A stretch of DNA of 64,000 bases, taken from assembly GCF_042453785.1 (NCBI RefSeq), contig NC_091668.1:813501-877500 (forward strand). The letters run 5' to 3'. Position numbers and translations under genes: made by a program. Position 1 is the first letter of the stretch. Each line of letters opens with the position of its first letter. The notes under the pieces were generated by a model, which was not told the origin of the DNA, searched no databases, and saw only the letters and a list, made by a program, of their open reading frames with translations. The stretch is from Malus domestica. Its lineage: Eukaryota; Streptophyta; Magnoliopsida; Rosales; Rosaceae. Positions 1 to 11,379 of the stretch are shown here, in pieces.

Positions 1-74
1 TTTTGGTGCATCCACCTGTCACCTTTCCATTCCCCCATCCGAACAAAACGTCACCGTTTCATTGGTCGAGCTCG

Positions 75-348
75 TCGCCCGGTTCCAATTAAAGAGAGAT
101 TTTTCAGTGTAACCGTCACACGAGATGATACACTACATGTTATTATACAAATAGTGAGGTATATGTCGTCCGGTTCCAATTAAAAAGAGATTTTTCAGTG
201 TGACCGTCACACGAGATGATACACTACATGTTATTATACAAATAGTGAGATATGTGTCGCCCGGTTCCAATTAAAGAGAGATTTTTCAGTGTGACCGTCA
301 CACGAGATGATACACTACATGTTATCATACAAATAGTAAGATATGTGT
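75..348 (+). repeat. Three tandem 91-bp copies of a MITE end
   Basis: Three direct copies begin at about 75, 166 and 257, each opening with a CCGGTTCCAATTAAA block followed by AGAGATTTTTCAGTGTGACC and an ACACTACATGTTATTATAC core. The same terminal motif recurs at 48.08-48.24 kb and 52.48-52.65 kb in elements that carry it as inverted ends. This array therefore looks like a tandemly amplified half of that MITE family, lying upstream of the TFIIS-domain gene. Confidence 0.8.
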
Positions 349-559
349 GTTAAAATGTTAATAATTTAAAAAATAAAATTTATTAATACTTATATAAAAA
401 CACGTAATATCCTATTCCGATTATAATAAAAAATTCCTCTAAGTAGATGAGAGCACGAGAAAATAAAAAAAACAAAACGAAAAATTAATCGAAACAAATT
501 AAATTCAGAATTTCTGGAAAAAGAAAAAAAAACAAGAGGAAACGGTAGACTCTCGTTTC

Positions 560-689
560 TCTCTCTGGTTCGAAAAGAAAGCTTCACAGAGAACAAAGCG
601 AGGGTTTTACGAAGGAGAGAGTGAGAGAGGGAGGGGTGAGAGAGATACAAATCCTGCGAGCTTAGAGAGAGAAAGCACAGCACATACAC

Positions 690-740
<51 letters not shown>

Positions 741-792
741 GAGGAGCTTCTGAATTGGACTGTGTCAAAGCTAGGGTTTTTTTTGTTCGCGA
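560..792 (+). other. Probable 5' UTR exon 1 of the TFIIS-domain gene, with a (GA)n tract
   Basis: A CT/GA-rich leader holds a pure GA microsatellite at about 693-738, followed by AGGGTTTT and a donor-like AG|GTAAAG at about 793. Further non-coding leader exons are likely at 1234-1287 (after TTTCAG, before GTACG) and from 3051 (after TTAATGCAG) to the ATG at 3123. The transcription start is not visible. GA-rich leaders are common in plant regulatory genes; a role in control here is inference. Confidence 0.5.
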
Positions 793-3122
793 AGGTAAAG
801 TAGACGACGAACTGCAGCTTCTAATTTTTTATTTTTTTGCCCTTTTCCATTACAATATTGTGAAATTAATTTGATTCCAATTCGGAATTAGCCTTAATTA
901 AGCACCATCTCTCGTGGCATTAATTCTCGTAATCCTGATTAATTTTTCCATATCCGTATATTTTCACACCACTTCTCGTTCGTCCGAAGCTTGAAAAGGT
1001 GGGATTTTGATCCTCTTCGCTTTCACTTCCCTGTTTTGGATATTAGGGTTTCCCTTGTTTGGATTTTATAGCATATACTTATAGCCAAATCAATGGAGCT
1101 ATATGATTAGTGGTTTAAGTCTAGGTTTTACTGTCTGATTCAGTGTGTGTCGGTAATTTTTTCCCCTAATCATGTTATACACTTCGGAATTTCTCTTCGT
1201 GCATTGAACTTGTTACCTCTTCGGTTGTTTCAGGATTAGGTTGCGTGTTATTTGTTGATGTGATCCAAAAGCTCCAATCTTCATCAGGTACGAATGCTAC
1301 TCTCTGCCTCTTATTCGTTTAATGAGAGATTTGTGATTTGGTATATGTAAATATGTTTTTTGTGTGCATGATATTTTTATTGTGAGCGTGCTTGGATGAT
1401 CGATTATCAGCATATTTTAAATTTGGTGGAGAAGCAAAATTTACACTTTGAATATGACTTCAATTTCATGATATATATTGAACAACGTAGCTTCATTTTT
1501 GTATGGTTCTATGTGGATTAGACTTAAGAACGCTAGATGTTGTTCGTGTGAGAGTAGGCAACTTTCTGTATTTTTATGCTAGCGTTCCTTTCCTATCTAC
1601 ACAATTACAGATCATATTTCTTAAAAGTTATTTGTTTCTTTGAACTTTAGTGACAAGTGCTTTTGTATGTGTTTCACACTCTTTGAAAAACCTCTCATTT
1701 ATTAATCCATTGTTTGGCTGCAAATGCACTTGTGTGGAGTAGTGGAAGACTTTAATTGAAATTTGATCATATTGGATTGTATAATAAGTTTATGATGGTC
1801 TGGTCAAGGAATCTCACAGTCTAGCAATACGTTTTGTTAGGCTATTATTTACAATGGGTTAATATACTGGATGTAAATGTGTGAATCTTGTATCTGAATT
1901 TTGGTATAACAGCAGATTCAGTCAAGTGGGAACATCAATGTTGATACATTGGTCACATAGTTCTAAATTTTGTGAGTTGAGTTCTGTAAGGGAGAAATAG
2001 TTCATTTGTGAATCTGTCGGATACGAACTTTACCCGAAAGGATCACTTCTAGTATAAATACGGCTTGTCTTATGCGTGATCATCATAATTTGATATTTTA
2101 TTTTATTTTTGAATTTTTTTTCTTAGCTTGGTTGAACCCAACCTTTTCCTCTCTTACTTATGTTATTGTCATCTTATCTCTGCGTGGTTGTAATTTGTCA
2201 ATGGTGGCAATTCATCACTTGGGGCTTATGTAATTATAGTTCAAACTCATGCTTGATCTATGCTTTATTTTCAAAGTTCTTAATTGGAAAGAATTGTTTA
2301 GTTTTAAATTGTTTGAGTTCATTTAATTCTTGAGCGTTAAATGTTATTAACTAATTGGGTTTGCAGGTATTCTGTCTTGCCAGTTTAGAACATATTAATA
2401 TTTATAATCATTGTTGCCAATTTAACAAATTTATGTTCAAGTCTCTACAAGCTTGATGTGGATCAACGTTTCCTCTTTAAGTTAGAATTTTCACATAATG
2501 TATTTGTTTGATTGATAGTGTATCAGATCATTTAATTAATTTTTTTTCTTATTCCATTTACTTTTTACTCTTTGCCTCTCTATAGAGTATTTTTATTGCA
2601 CTTATCAGATTTTGTATTGCTTGGGACAATCAATTCGTTTAAACTTCTTATACTTGGATAGTTAGATGTAGGTGAATATTTACTTGAATCTGTAATCAGT
2701 TCAAATCATTGTGTTCTCTTGACCTAATAATACTAGAAGTGTAGAATATGCACTTATGTTTCACATCACCTTTTGAATAAGAAGAAATGATATCAATGAC
2801 ATTAATAGTAATATGCCTTAAAGTTTTACTATTTGTTGCATGATTAGAGGAACTTATTAGAAGTTGGTGTGAAATTCATTAAATATAACCATGCCTGAGG
2901 CACCACCTGATCAAAAAGCTTTTCCTAAAAGTGTTCAATTCTGTCTTCCTAACCAGTTAAGGGACATAACAGTAAATTGCTTATGGTGGTATTAATTTCT
3001 GTGTAAGTTCTTTTATTGATTTTTGACGTAACCATTTGTAATTAATGCAGTTCTGAATGAAAATTAAAGCATTGGTGTTCTGCATGGAATTCTTGTAGCG
3101 TAAGCATGCTATGTAAAGCACC

Positions 3123-6100
3123 ATGACTCTCGAAGATTTCTTTACCTTAACTGAGATGAAAGATGGGCTCACAGCCCCATCGCGAGTTCAGGAGCTGGTC
3201 ACCGTAATGCAGAGTGAGAAAGATTCTGTCGTGAATAATATTGGCGATGCGACCCGGCAGTGGGCTGCTGTTGCAAGCACAATTGCTGCCACGGAGAATA
3301 AGGACTGTCTTGATCTTTTTATTCAATTAGATGGACTCATGTTTGTTGATAGATGGCTAAAAGATGCCCAAAACTTAGGTAAAGATACAAATGAGAACTT
3401 TGTAGAAGAGTCAATAACTTCTCTGTTACGAGCACTTGAAAAGCTGCATAAACACAATAAGAGGTCATTATCTTCAGGGATCTGGAGTACTGTGAAGAGT
3501 CTTCTTAGCTACAAAAGCTCCACGGTTCAGGATCAAGCGAGACTGCTGTTTGATAGCTGGAAGGAGGATGGTAATGCAGTTGACGTTGATGTTGAGAATG
3601 CTGGGGTTCTCTCAGATGATGGGAGTTCTAAGAGTTTGGAAGAAGATTCTAAGCCATCTGCTTTAAATGTTACTTCAGAAGTAGGTGATCACAGAGAAAA
3701 TCATTCATCAGGACATAACCCAGATGAAGTATTGCCATTAAGGACTTCGGTTGATCTTCAACCAGAAAGTGCTGATGCTTTACCAATACAACCTTGTAAC
3801 AAAGAGTCTCCCCCAACCCACAAACATTTAGACAGCGCTTACATCAAAGATGGATCTCTGGATACTTTGGCCTCTGCTGTTGTGTTGAACCCTATTCAAG
3901 AAAATCCTATAAAAGATGAATCCTCTATATGTTCTGTGGGAGGGATTACATCAGTTGGAACTTCTATTTTTCCGTTAGCAAAGCCGAACAGTGTTGATGA
4001 ACATTCAGATGGTCCAAAATTGAATGAGTCAAAAAATGAAAATCAGGACCACAAAGTCAACGGTTCCCCTAGGAAGTTGGGTGTGACAGACATCTCTTCA
4101 GGGTCTGGTTTGTTGGAACCTGGGACTGTTTATTCAGGTGCTGATAGTGCTACTTCCCAGGATGTGGCAACTGATTCTGCTTTGCAAAAAAATGCCAATC
4201 AGGATGATTCTTGTAAAAAATATACTGCTTTTGGCAGTGAAGGGACAACTGCATCTGATCCAAAGGGTGTGGTGGATGATACAAGAGCTGTCAATCCTTG
4301 CAGTACTACAGTTCAAGAGGGTGAATGCTGTTCAAACACACCGCAAGACTCGTCTGGGAATGGTAGTATTTCAGGAAAACTTGAAGATTTGGAGACTTCT
4401 TCCAAGATGGCTGTTGATGAAGATAAGGAGCATTCAAGCGATGAAGATGAGGAATTGACAATTCCTAATGAGTATCCTAAACTAGCAATTGATGCCAAAA
4501 GTCCTGACACAATTGATAAAAGAAGGTCAGATATTGAACTTGAGTATGGGATGGTTGACGCTCTAGAAGTTGCTCGACGGGTAGCCCAAGAATATGAAAG
4601 AGAAGAACCGGACTGCAGTTCATCTTCGGAGAAAACTTCAGAAGGTGGACTCAGACAGGTCAATAGCCTAGAATCTATAAATGCAGAACAGGACTTACCT
4701 GCTCAGGTTTCACCAAATGAGGCGCCAACTGAACAAAGTCATTCTGCAGAGCCAAATCCTGAGAGGGAGGACCACATAGATAGTTCAGAAAATCTGGGCA
4801 CTACTCCACATAGTCATTCGGCAGAGGCAAATCATGATATGGAGTCCTCTCAGGTGACTGAAGCAGCTCAAGAACCAGAAGTTTACCCAGAAAAGGGTCT
4901 TTGTAGTTTTGATCTAAATCAAGAAGTGTGCTCCGATGAAATGGACCGCCCAGTAAATCCCGTCTCTACGCCAATTCCTGTTTCAAGACCAGTAGCAGCT
5001 GCTGGCTTACCTGGAGCACCTTTGCAATTTGAAGGGGCTATTGGGTGGATAGGATCTGCTGCAAATAGTGCTTTTCGCCGGGCATCTCCTCGCAGACCCT
5101 CAGATGGTTATAAGAATCTTTCTACAGGGGCCACCAGTGATAGCTCAAAGCAGAGGCAAAATTGCCTTGACATTGATCTGAATGTGGCTGAGGGTGGTGA
5201 TGATTTAGGAAAACAAATTCTAGTGTCATCTGGCCTTCCTTCTGGGGAATCTTCAGTGGAAATGAGTCAGAATAGATCAGGGAGGCCCCATTTGGATCTG
5301 AATCGTATTGATGATGATGGTGATGCCTTACCATTGGATTCAAGGGTGGAAGGACAGTTCTTGTTCAACCGGGTTGGCCGTCGCAGCCCATCTCCTGCTT
5401 CATCATCTTCATCAATGCAGCCTTCTATGAGGAATTTTGATTTGAATGACAGGCCATATTTTCATATTGATTCTGTAGATCATGGGCCGGGTAAGTCTTC
5501 TCAAAACGCAAATGCATATGGATGGCCTAGACAGGATGCTTCAGTTATTTCTATCATGGGTACCAGAGTCGAGATAAACAGAAAAGAAGCTTCTCAAAAT
5601 CTGTCCCTGGCAAACGGCAAGGCTATTGAGGCCGCAACAGAAGCTACCATGGCAAGAACTGGAAGCTTTTTGGACATGGGTTCAACAGTCTCTTACTCTC
5701 ATCCTCCTGTTTTCGCCTACAATGGATTGGCAACTGGACCCACCTTGTCGTTCTCCTCAGCCATGTATGGACATGGTGGCACAATCCCCTACATGGTGGA
5801 TTCCAGAGGAGCCACGGTTGTACCTCAAATTATGGCCTCTCCGTCAGCTGTTCCTCCACAGTTCTCCCAGTCACCATTCATCATGAATTTGACTGGTGTG
5901 CAGCCAGGTCTAAATGGTGTAATAAATGGTGCTGGGCCATCGCGCCCCGGTTTTGATCTGAACTCCGGCGGCTTCATGGTTGAGGGAGGCAATAGGGACT
6001 CGGTGGGCCTGAGGCAGCTTTTCATTCACGGTCCGGGAAGGTCTATGGAGGATCATTTCAGGAATAACTCACAACCCCCTTCAAGTTCTACGGTTGGTGG

Positions 6101-6200
6101 GAAAAGGAAGGAACCAGACAGCGGCTGGGAACCATACCCGTTCAGCTACAGACAGCAGCAGCAGCAGCAGCAGCAGCAACCACCGCCGCCATGGAGATAG
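3123..6200 (+). CDS. TFIIS N-terminal-domain (LW/LEDGF-type) nuclear protein, 1025 aa
   Basis: One long coding exon preceded by spliced leader exons. Residues about 1-150 form a TFIIS N-terminal-like helical bundle (opening MTLEDFFTLTEMKDGL; later a W of RQWAAVAST and RALFDSWK-like VQDQARLLFDSWKEDG), a fold that docks transcription-elongation and chromatin proteins. The rest is long, acidic and Ser-rich, probably disordered, and ends in polyQ then polyP. Five xDLN motifs lie at about residues 597, 685, 725, 773 and 945; the one at 773 reads DLNDRP and fits the DLNxxP EAR repression motif that binds TOPLESS-type corepressors. There is no zinc ribbon, so it is not elongation factor TFIIS itself. 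The ATG at 3123 starts the conserved domain directly. Role in elongation or repression is inferred from domain and motifs. Confidence 0.9.
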   Translation: MTLEDFFTLTEMKDGLTAPSRVQELVTVMQSEKDSVVNNIGDATRQWAAVASTIAATENKDCLDLFIQLDGLMFVDRWLKDAQNLGKDTNENFVEESITSLLRALEKLHKHNKRSLSSGIWSTVKSLLSYKSSTVQDQARLLFDSWKEDGNAVDVDVENAGVLSDDGSSKSLEEDSKPSALNVTSEVGDHRENHSSGHNPDEVLPLRTSVDLQPESADALPIQPCNKESPPTHKHLDSAYIKDGSLDTLASAVVLNPIQENPIKDESSICSVGGITSVGTSIFPLAKPNSVDEHSDGPKLNESKNENQDHKVNGSPRKLGVTDISSGSGLLEPGTVYSGADSATSQDVATDSALQKNANQDDSCKKYTAFGSEGTTASDPKGVVDDTRAVNPCSTTVQEGECCSNTPQDSSGNGSISGKLEDLETSSKMAVDEDKEHSSDEDEELTIPNEYPKLAIDAKSPDTIDKRRSDIELEYGMVDALEVARRVAQEYEREEPDCSSSSEKTSEGGLRQVNSLESINAEQDLPAQVSPNEAPTEQSHSAEPNPEREDHIDSSENLGTTPHSHSAEANHDMESSQVTEAAQEPEVYPEKGLCSFDLNQEVCSDEMDRPVNPVSTPIPVSRPVAAAGLPGAPLQFEGAIGWIGSAANSAFRRASPRRPSDGYKNLSTGATSDSSKQRQNCLDIDLNVAEGGDDLGKQILVSSGLPSGESSVEMSQNRSGRPHLDLNRIDDDGDALPLDSRVEGQFLFNRVGRRSPSPASSSSSMQPSMRNFDLNDRPYFHIDSVDHGPGKSSQNANAYGWPRQDASVISIMGTRVEINRKEASQNLSLANGKAIEAATEATMARTGSFLDMGSTVSYSHPPVFAYNGLATGPTLSFSSAMYGHGGTIPYMVDSRGATVVPQIMASPSAVPPQFSQSPFIMNLTGVQPGLNGVINGAGPSRPGFDLNSGGFMVEGGNRDSVGLRQLFIHGPGRSMEDHFRNNSQPPSSSTVGGKRKEPDSGWEPYPFSYRQQQQQQQQQPPPPWR
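5439..5456 (+). other. EAR-type DLNxxP motif in the TFIIS-domain protein
   Basis: The codons read D-L-N-D-R-P. In plants DLNxxP is an established docking motif for TOPLESS corepressors. Four further xDLN motifs in the same protein do not keep the proline, so this is the strongest candidate site. Confidence 0.6.
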
Positions 6201-7400
6201 AAGTTTTTAACTACGCCCTGACATTTCTTTGGATCAGTTTCATAAATCCAACTAAGTGGTAGATTGATACACTCGATCCAGAAGTGGGTGAGCTCTTTCG
6301 CTTTAGCAGAGCCCGAATAAAGTTGGAGGGAGTTTTATCAAGGTAACATTATTTATGTGATTAATTGCTGGAGGAAGAAATTAGGTTCTTGTTTTTAATT
6401 TATTGGTTTTTTGTTTCTGTTTTCTCTTTTATGTTTCATTTCATAGAAGGCCAGGGCAGTGCAGTGCAGTGCAAAAATAGGGAGACTTTTTGGTACGATG
6501 TAGCTGTAATTTCTCTTCTATTCAATTTCTATGTATATCACACAAATTATAGGGACGAACAATTTCCTACATTATTTATTTTAGGCAGTCTCTCTTACTT
6601 TCGTGTTCCACCCCACGAAACTTGCCCCAATATGCTCTTATGTTTTCAGGTCTGTGTTCACTGGTTGTTGTTATGTTATGAGCTCGGCTTGTATTTTCAT
6701 TTATTGGTTTAGCAATCAAGTTTTGTTTTTAATATGACGATATCATTTACACTGAGCGGACAAGGACTAAAGTTACACAATGGGCTGCCATAATAAATTG
6801 TTATTCTTCGAAGTTAAAAATACCAGTAGATTGTAATGCAAATTGATCAAAATGGAATCTTTCACAAACATTATGAGCAATAATTCAAGGTTTTTAATCA
6901 ATTTTACGATTTACTAAGCAACAAGCCTTTTACGGATCTCAGGCTGAGTCCATTAACGCGTTAACCCAAAATTTTTCGTGAAAATTTAATTTTTGTGGTA
7001 GATTTTACATAATTATTAAGGAAAATTCTACAAGGCATTTGCAAGCGATTTTACTATTTATCGAACATTAATTTAAAATACTTATGGTGAGCCAAAGGTG
7101 AAAACATAGACTTAATGATGATCTTTGTATGTATTTATAAAACCGACTAAAAATCGTGAGTGATAATCTATATTTTTTGAGAAAAATGCAAATTTTATTT
7201 TCGCATTAAGTTTTAAAAGGCATTTGGAAGCAGGTTTACCATTTAGTGACCAACAAAAATATTTTTAATAAAATATTTAATTTGAAAACTAAAGAGTAAA
7301 GACTAAGTGAAATGAGACCCGGAACATTGCCAAAATGGGGCTTTCACTTCACACAATTTCAAAGGAAAGTCTCAAATTAATTTTGAAAAACCTCACGGTG
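6201..7400. other. 3' UTR of the TFIIS-domain gene, then AT-rich spacer
   Basis: After the stop the sequence is an AT-rich 3' UTR to about 6.7 kb, then non-coding spacer. From about 7.0 kb weak traces of the tandem array that follows can be seen. I see no other gene. Confidence 0.6.
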
Positions 7401-7479
7401 AGATGAAGGTGAACCAAATAGATTTAGTGATGATTTTTGTACTAATTTGTAAAACCAGCTAAAAAAGGTATTGTTAAAA

Positions 7480-9255
7480 TTCCCAAATTGATTTGAAACT
7501 ATGGGTAAAAATTGAAATTTTTAGTTTTAGGAATTTTTTTAGTGGGAGCTACGAAAAATGTCGCAAGACTTATGGATGGGATCCTACCATTTATTAGCTC
7601 CCGAAACTATTTTTTCATTGATTTTCAAATTTGAAAAATAGAAATTGATATAAACTAATAGTGGGCACCCAAATATTCTTTTATGTGTCAAATTTTTTTT
7701 AAATGTCCTTATTAGTTTTAGGAAACATGTGGTGCAATGAGAATAACTCCAATTTTGACTTATAATGAATTTTGTAAAAAATTTCAAAATCAATTTGAAA
7801 ATGTGGGTTACTCACAGTTTTTGTCAAAAAATTGAAATTTTAATTTTAGAAAATATATTGCCTGGGAGCTAAAGAAAATGTCAAGACATTTGGATGTGAT
7901 CCTACCATTTATTAGCTCTCGAAATTATTTTTTATTGATTTTGAATGTTGAAAAGTAGAAAAAAAAATACAAACTAATAGTGGGACTCGAAATATTTTTT
8001 TGTGTCAAAAATCTTTGAAATGTCTTAATTAATTTTAGGAAACATGTGCTGCCACGAGAATGACTCAAATTTTGGCTTATAATGAATCTTGTAAATTCTC
8101 AAAATCGATTTGAAAACGTGGGTTATAACTCACAGTTTTTGTAAAAAATTGTTATTTTTAATTTTAGAAAATATTCAATGTGAGATCTCAGGAAAATGTT
8201 TCAACACATTTGGATGTGATCCTACCATTTATTAGCTTTTTTTCATTATTTTTAAAGATGAAAAATAGAAATAATTAATGACCTAATGGTGGGCCCCAAA
8301 ATATTATTTTTATGTGTCCAAAATCTTTGAAATGTTATGAATAATTTTAGGAAGCATATCGTGCAACGAGAATGATTCAAAATTTGGCTCAAAGAACTTT
8401 GTAAAAATCAATAAATTGATTTCAAAACGTAGATTATAACTCACAATTTTTGTCAAAAAAATTGAAATTTTAATTTGAGAAAATATTTTGCGTGGGAGCT
8501 AAGGAAAATGTTTTAAGACATTTGGATGTGATCCTACCATTTATTAGCTCTCGAAATTATTTTTTATTTATTTTTAAAGTTAAAAAATAGAAAGAAAAAA
8601 ATAATGACCTAATGGTGGGGTTCCCAAACCTTTTTTTATGCGTTGAAAATTTTCAAAACGTCCTAAATTAATTTTAGGAAATGTATTGTGCGACGAGAAT
8701 GACTTGAATTTTAGATTAAAATGAATCTTGTAAAATTTTCCAAAATCGATTTGAAAACTTAGATCATAACTCACATTCTTTAGTTTTAGGAAATATTTTA
8801 CGTGGGAGCTAAGGAAAATGTTACACAACTTTTGGATGAGATCCTATCATTTATTAGGTCTCGAAACTATTTTTTAATTTGAAAAATAGAAAGAAAAAAA
8901 ATAAACTAATAGTGGGCCACCAAATATTTTTTTTATGTTGAAAACCTTAGGAATGTCCTAGATTAATTTTAAGAACATGTGGTCCCATGAGAATTAATTG
9001 AACATTAGCTTATAATTAATCTTGTAAAATTTTCAAAAATCGATTTGAAAATGTATGTTGTAATAACTCAGTTTTTGTGGGGAAAAAATAATGAAATTTT
9101 AGTTTGAGAAATTTTTTTTTTTGTTTTTTTATGTTTTTGCATGGGAGTTAAGAAAAATGTTGCAATACCTTTGTATGTGATCCTACCATTGATTAGCTCA
9201 TAAAATTATTTTTTATTTATTTTTTAAGTTGAAAGATAGAAAAAAAAAAGACCTA
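7480..9255. repeat. Decayed tandem array of ~310-340 bp units
   Basis: The landmark GATCCTACCATTTATTAGCT recurs at 7580, 7898, 8218, 8530, 8840 (one change) and 9179, giving spacings of 318, 320, 312, 310 and 339. Between landmarks the order is kept: GGGAGCTAAGGAAAATG, the landmark, GAAATTATTTTTTATT, a CTAATGGTGGG segment, ACATGTGGTGC and AAAATCGATTTGAAAA. Units have diverged by many substitutions and small indels, so the array is old. No coding capacity is retained. Confidence 0.85.
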
Positions 9256-9652
9256 ATGATGACCCCCTAGATAGACCTGGCATTCGTGTCATGTTATGTT
9301 CATGTCGTTTTTGTGTCATACCCGATATCTTAACAGGTGCGTGTCATGTAACACACGTTAAAATAAACGGGTAATATGATCCGAACCGAAATCGACTTGT
9401 TAATATTATGAGGTAATATGACCCATCCTGTTGCCCGTTAAGAAAAATATTTTAAATCAATAAATAATGAAAATGAAAAAACATAATTTGACCCAAAAAA
9501 AATTGTAAAATATAATACTAAATTAGTATATACATACCACATTATCACATAAATATTACTTCAAAACATAAAAAATAAAAAAAATAAAAGCATTTGTCTT
9601 TCAAGTATTACATATCTCAAAATAAGAGCCCAATAAAAAAATATTAGTACAT

Positions 9653-9657
9653 ATTAC
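9653..9657. repeat. Left target-site duplication ATTAC of LTR element 1
   Basis: ATTAC directly precedes the left LTR and is repeated at 15518-15522 after the right LTR. Confidence 0.85.
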
Positions 9658-10685
9658 TGTGAACACGAAAATTTCCTGAAAGGAAAGAGACAAGAACGTG
9701 CACAAAATAATATTTGTATTTGATGATTTTGGATTACAATCTCTCTCAAATTTGATCCTCTGATTCGATCTCCGTAAGGTGTTGATTTGTATATGTGCAA
9801 TTGATCCAAAGGGCCGTTGGGCTTGATCTAAGGATGAACGTTCTTCAAAGGCCGTGGGCTTGATCTTGAAGGTGGATTTGAGCGGATCTTCAAGGAGCCG
9901 TTGGGGCTTGATCTTGAGGATGAGCGTTTCTTCAAGGGCCATTGAGGCTTGATCTTGAATAACGGTGATGAACGGATCTTCAAGGGCTTTTGGGCTTGAT
10001 CTTGAAGAACAGTGATGAACGGATCTTCAAGGGCTTTTGGGCTTGATCTTGATGAACGGTTGAATGTATGGATTTGTTGACGTTGTTGATCCAAAGGGGC
10101 GTTGGGGCTTGATCTTAGGATGAATGGATGATGAACGATGAACATTTTCTTCAAGGGCCGTCGGGGTTTGATCTTGAATTGATGGAAGTTCTTCAAGGGC
10201 CTTTGGGGCTTGATCTTGAATTGGTGGAAGTTCTTCAAAAGGCCGTCGGGGCTTGATCTTGAAGGTGGATGATTGTTGATCCAATGGCCGTCGGGGCTTG
10301 ATCTGAGAAGAACGATGAACGAAGAACGAAGAGGGCTTTCTTGATTCTTCGGGAACCTGGATGCTTGAGAGCTTCGGAGTTTCGGAGTTTCAGAGTTTCA
10401 GAGCTTCAGAGCTTCAAGGTTTTGGTGTAATATGAATTCCTCCCCTTAAATGAATGAAATTGGCTTCTATTTATAGAATTTTCCAAGGCCTAATTTTGAA
10501 TATAATATTCCAGATGAAATAAGTCGTTTCTGCCAGGTGTTGACACGTGTCCTGTTTGATGACTTTTCCGACTCATTTCAATTTTTCGTCGAGTCACACA
10601 CTACGTGTAAAATTTATGTAATACATAAGCGTTGAAACTTTGATTTATCGGTCAACATTTATTTACCAAAATTTCGATGTCTAGA
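9658..10685 (-). repeat. Left (3') LTR of element 1
   Basis: Contains about a dozen ~28-30 bp tandem units built on GGGCCGTTGGGGCTTGATCT with TTCAAG/CTTGAA joints. It also has a GAGCTTCGGAGTTTCAGAG repeat at about 10366-10415 and a minus-strand TATA box near 10475. Nearly the same sequence forms 14539-15517, which has fewer tandem units. Confidence 0.85.
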
Positions 10686-11379
10686 AATGCCCCCACTTCA
10701 AGGCGCGTCGTATACATGTGCTTGTCACGTGTATGAGATGCGTTTTGAAATCCCTTATTGTAGATGTCGATCCAAGGGCCGTTGGGGCTTGATCTTGAAT
10801 TGGGCTGGAAATTTATTCAAGGGCCGTTGAGGCTTGTTCTTGAACTTTGTTTGAAATTTCTTCAAGGGTCGTCGAGGCTTGATCTTGAAGGTTGAAATTG
10901 GACCACAAGGAGCTTCATGTGGTAGATGATCTTTGGCTTTGGTAGTGGATGAATTGGCACGTATTTGTTTTTTGCGCTTGTTGACTTTCCACAGCTTTGA
11001 TCTTGAACTGGGTTGGAGGACTTTCTGGATTCCTCCAATTGTTGACTTTCCACAACTTATTCTTGAACTGGATTTGATTCAAGGGTGGTAGACGCTTGAT
11101 CTTGGATCAGACTTGTGATTTCCTCAAAGACCGTTGAGGCCTGATTTTGAATTTGGATGGAAGCTTCTTCAAGGGCCGTTGAGGCTTGATTCTTGAAGGT
11201 TGACTCGAACACATGACAAGCAAGCACGAGTTAAAGGTGACGACTTGTTGCTTTGTTCAATCTTTCTAATTCACACCTGAGCAGTTTGGTCAACGGTATG
11301 ATCTTCAAGATTGATGGGCTCTTCTTCTAGTTGGTGACTTGATCTTTAAGGATTTGATTCAAGGGTGGTAAATCAGCAC

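Noticed and set aside
4134..5343. Open frames on both strands inside the TFIIS-domain gene
   Set aside because: They overlap a 1025-codon frame with clear domain content and are by-products of its codon composition.
9828..10284. Minus-strand frames with repeating FKIKPQRPLK-type peptides (also at 14.7-15.1 kb)
   Set aside because: They arise from the 28-30-bp tandem units of the LTR; the same peptide appears in shifted frames.
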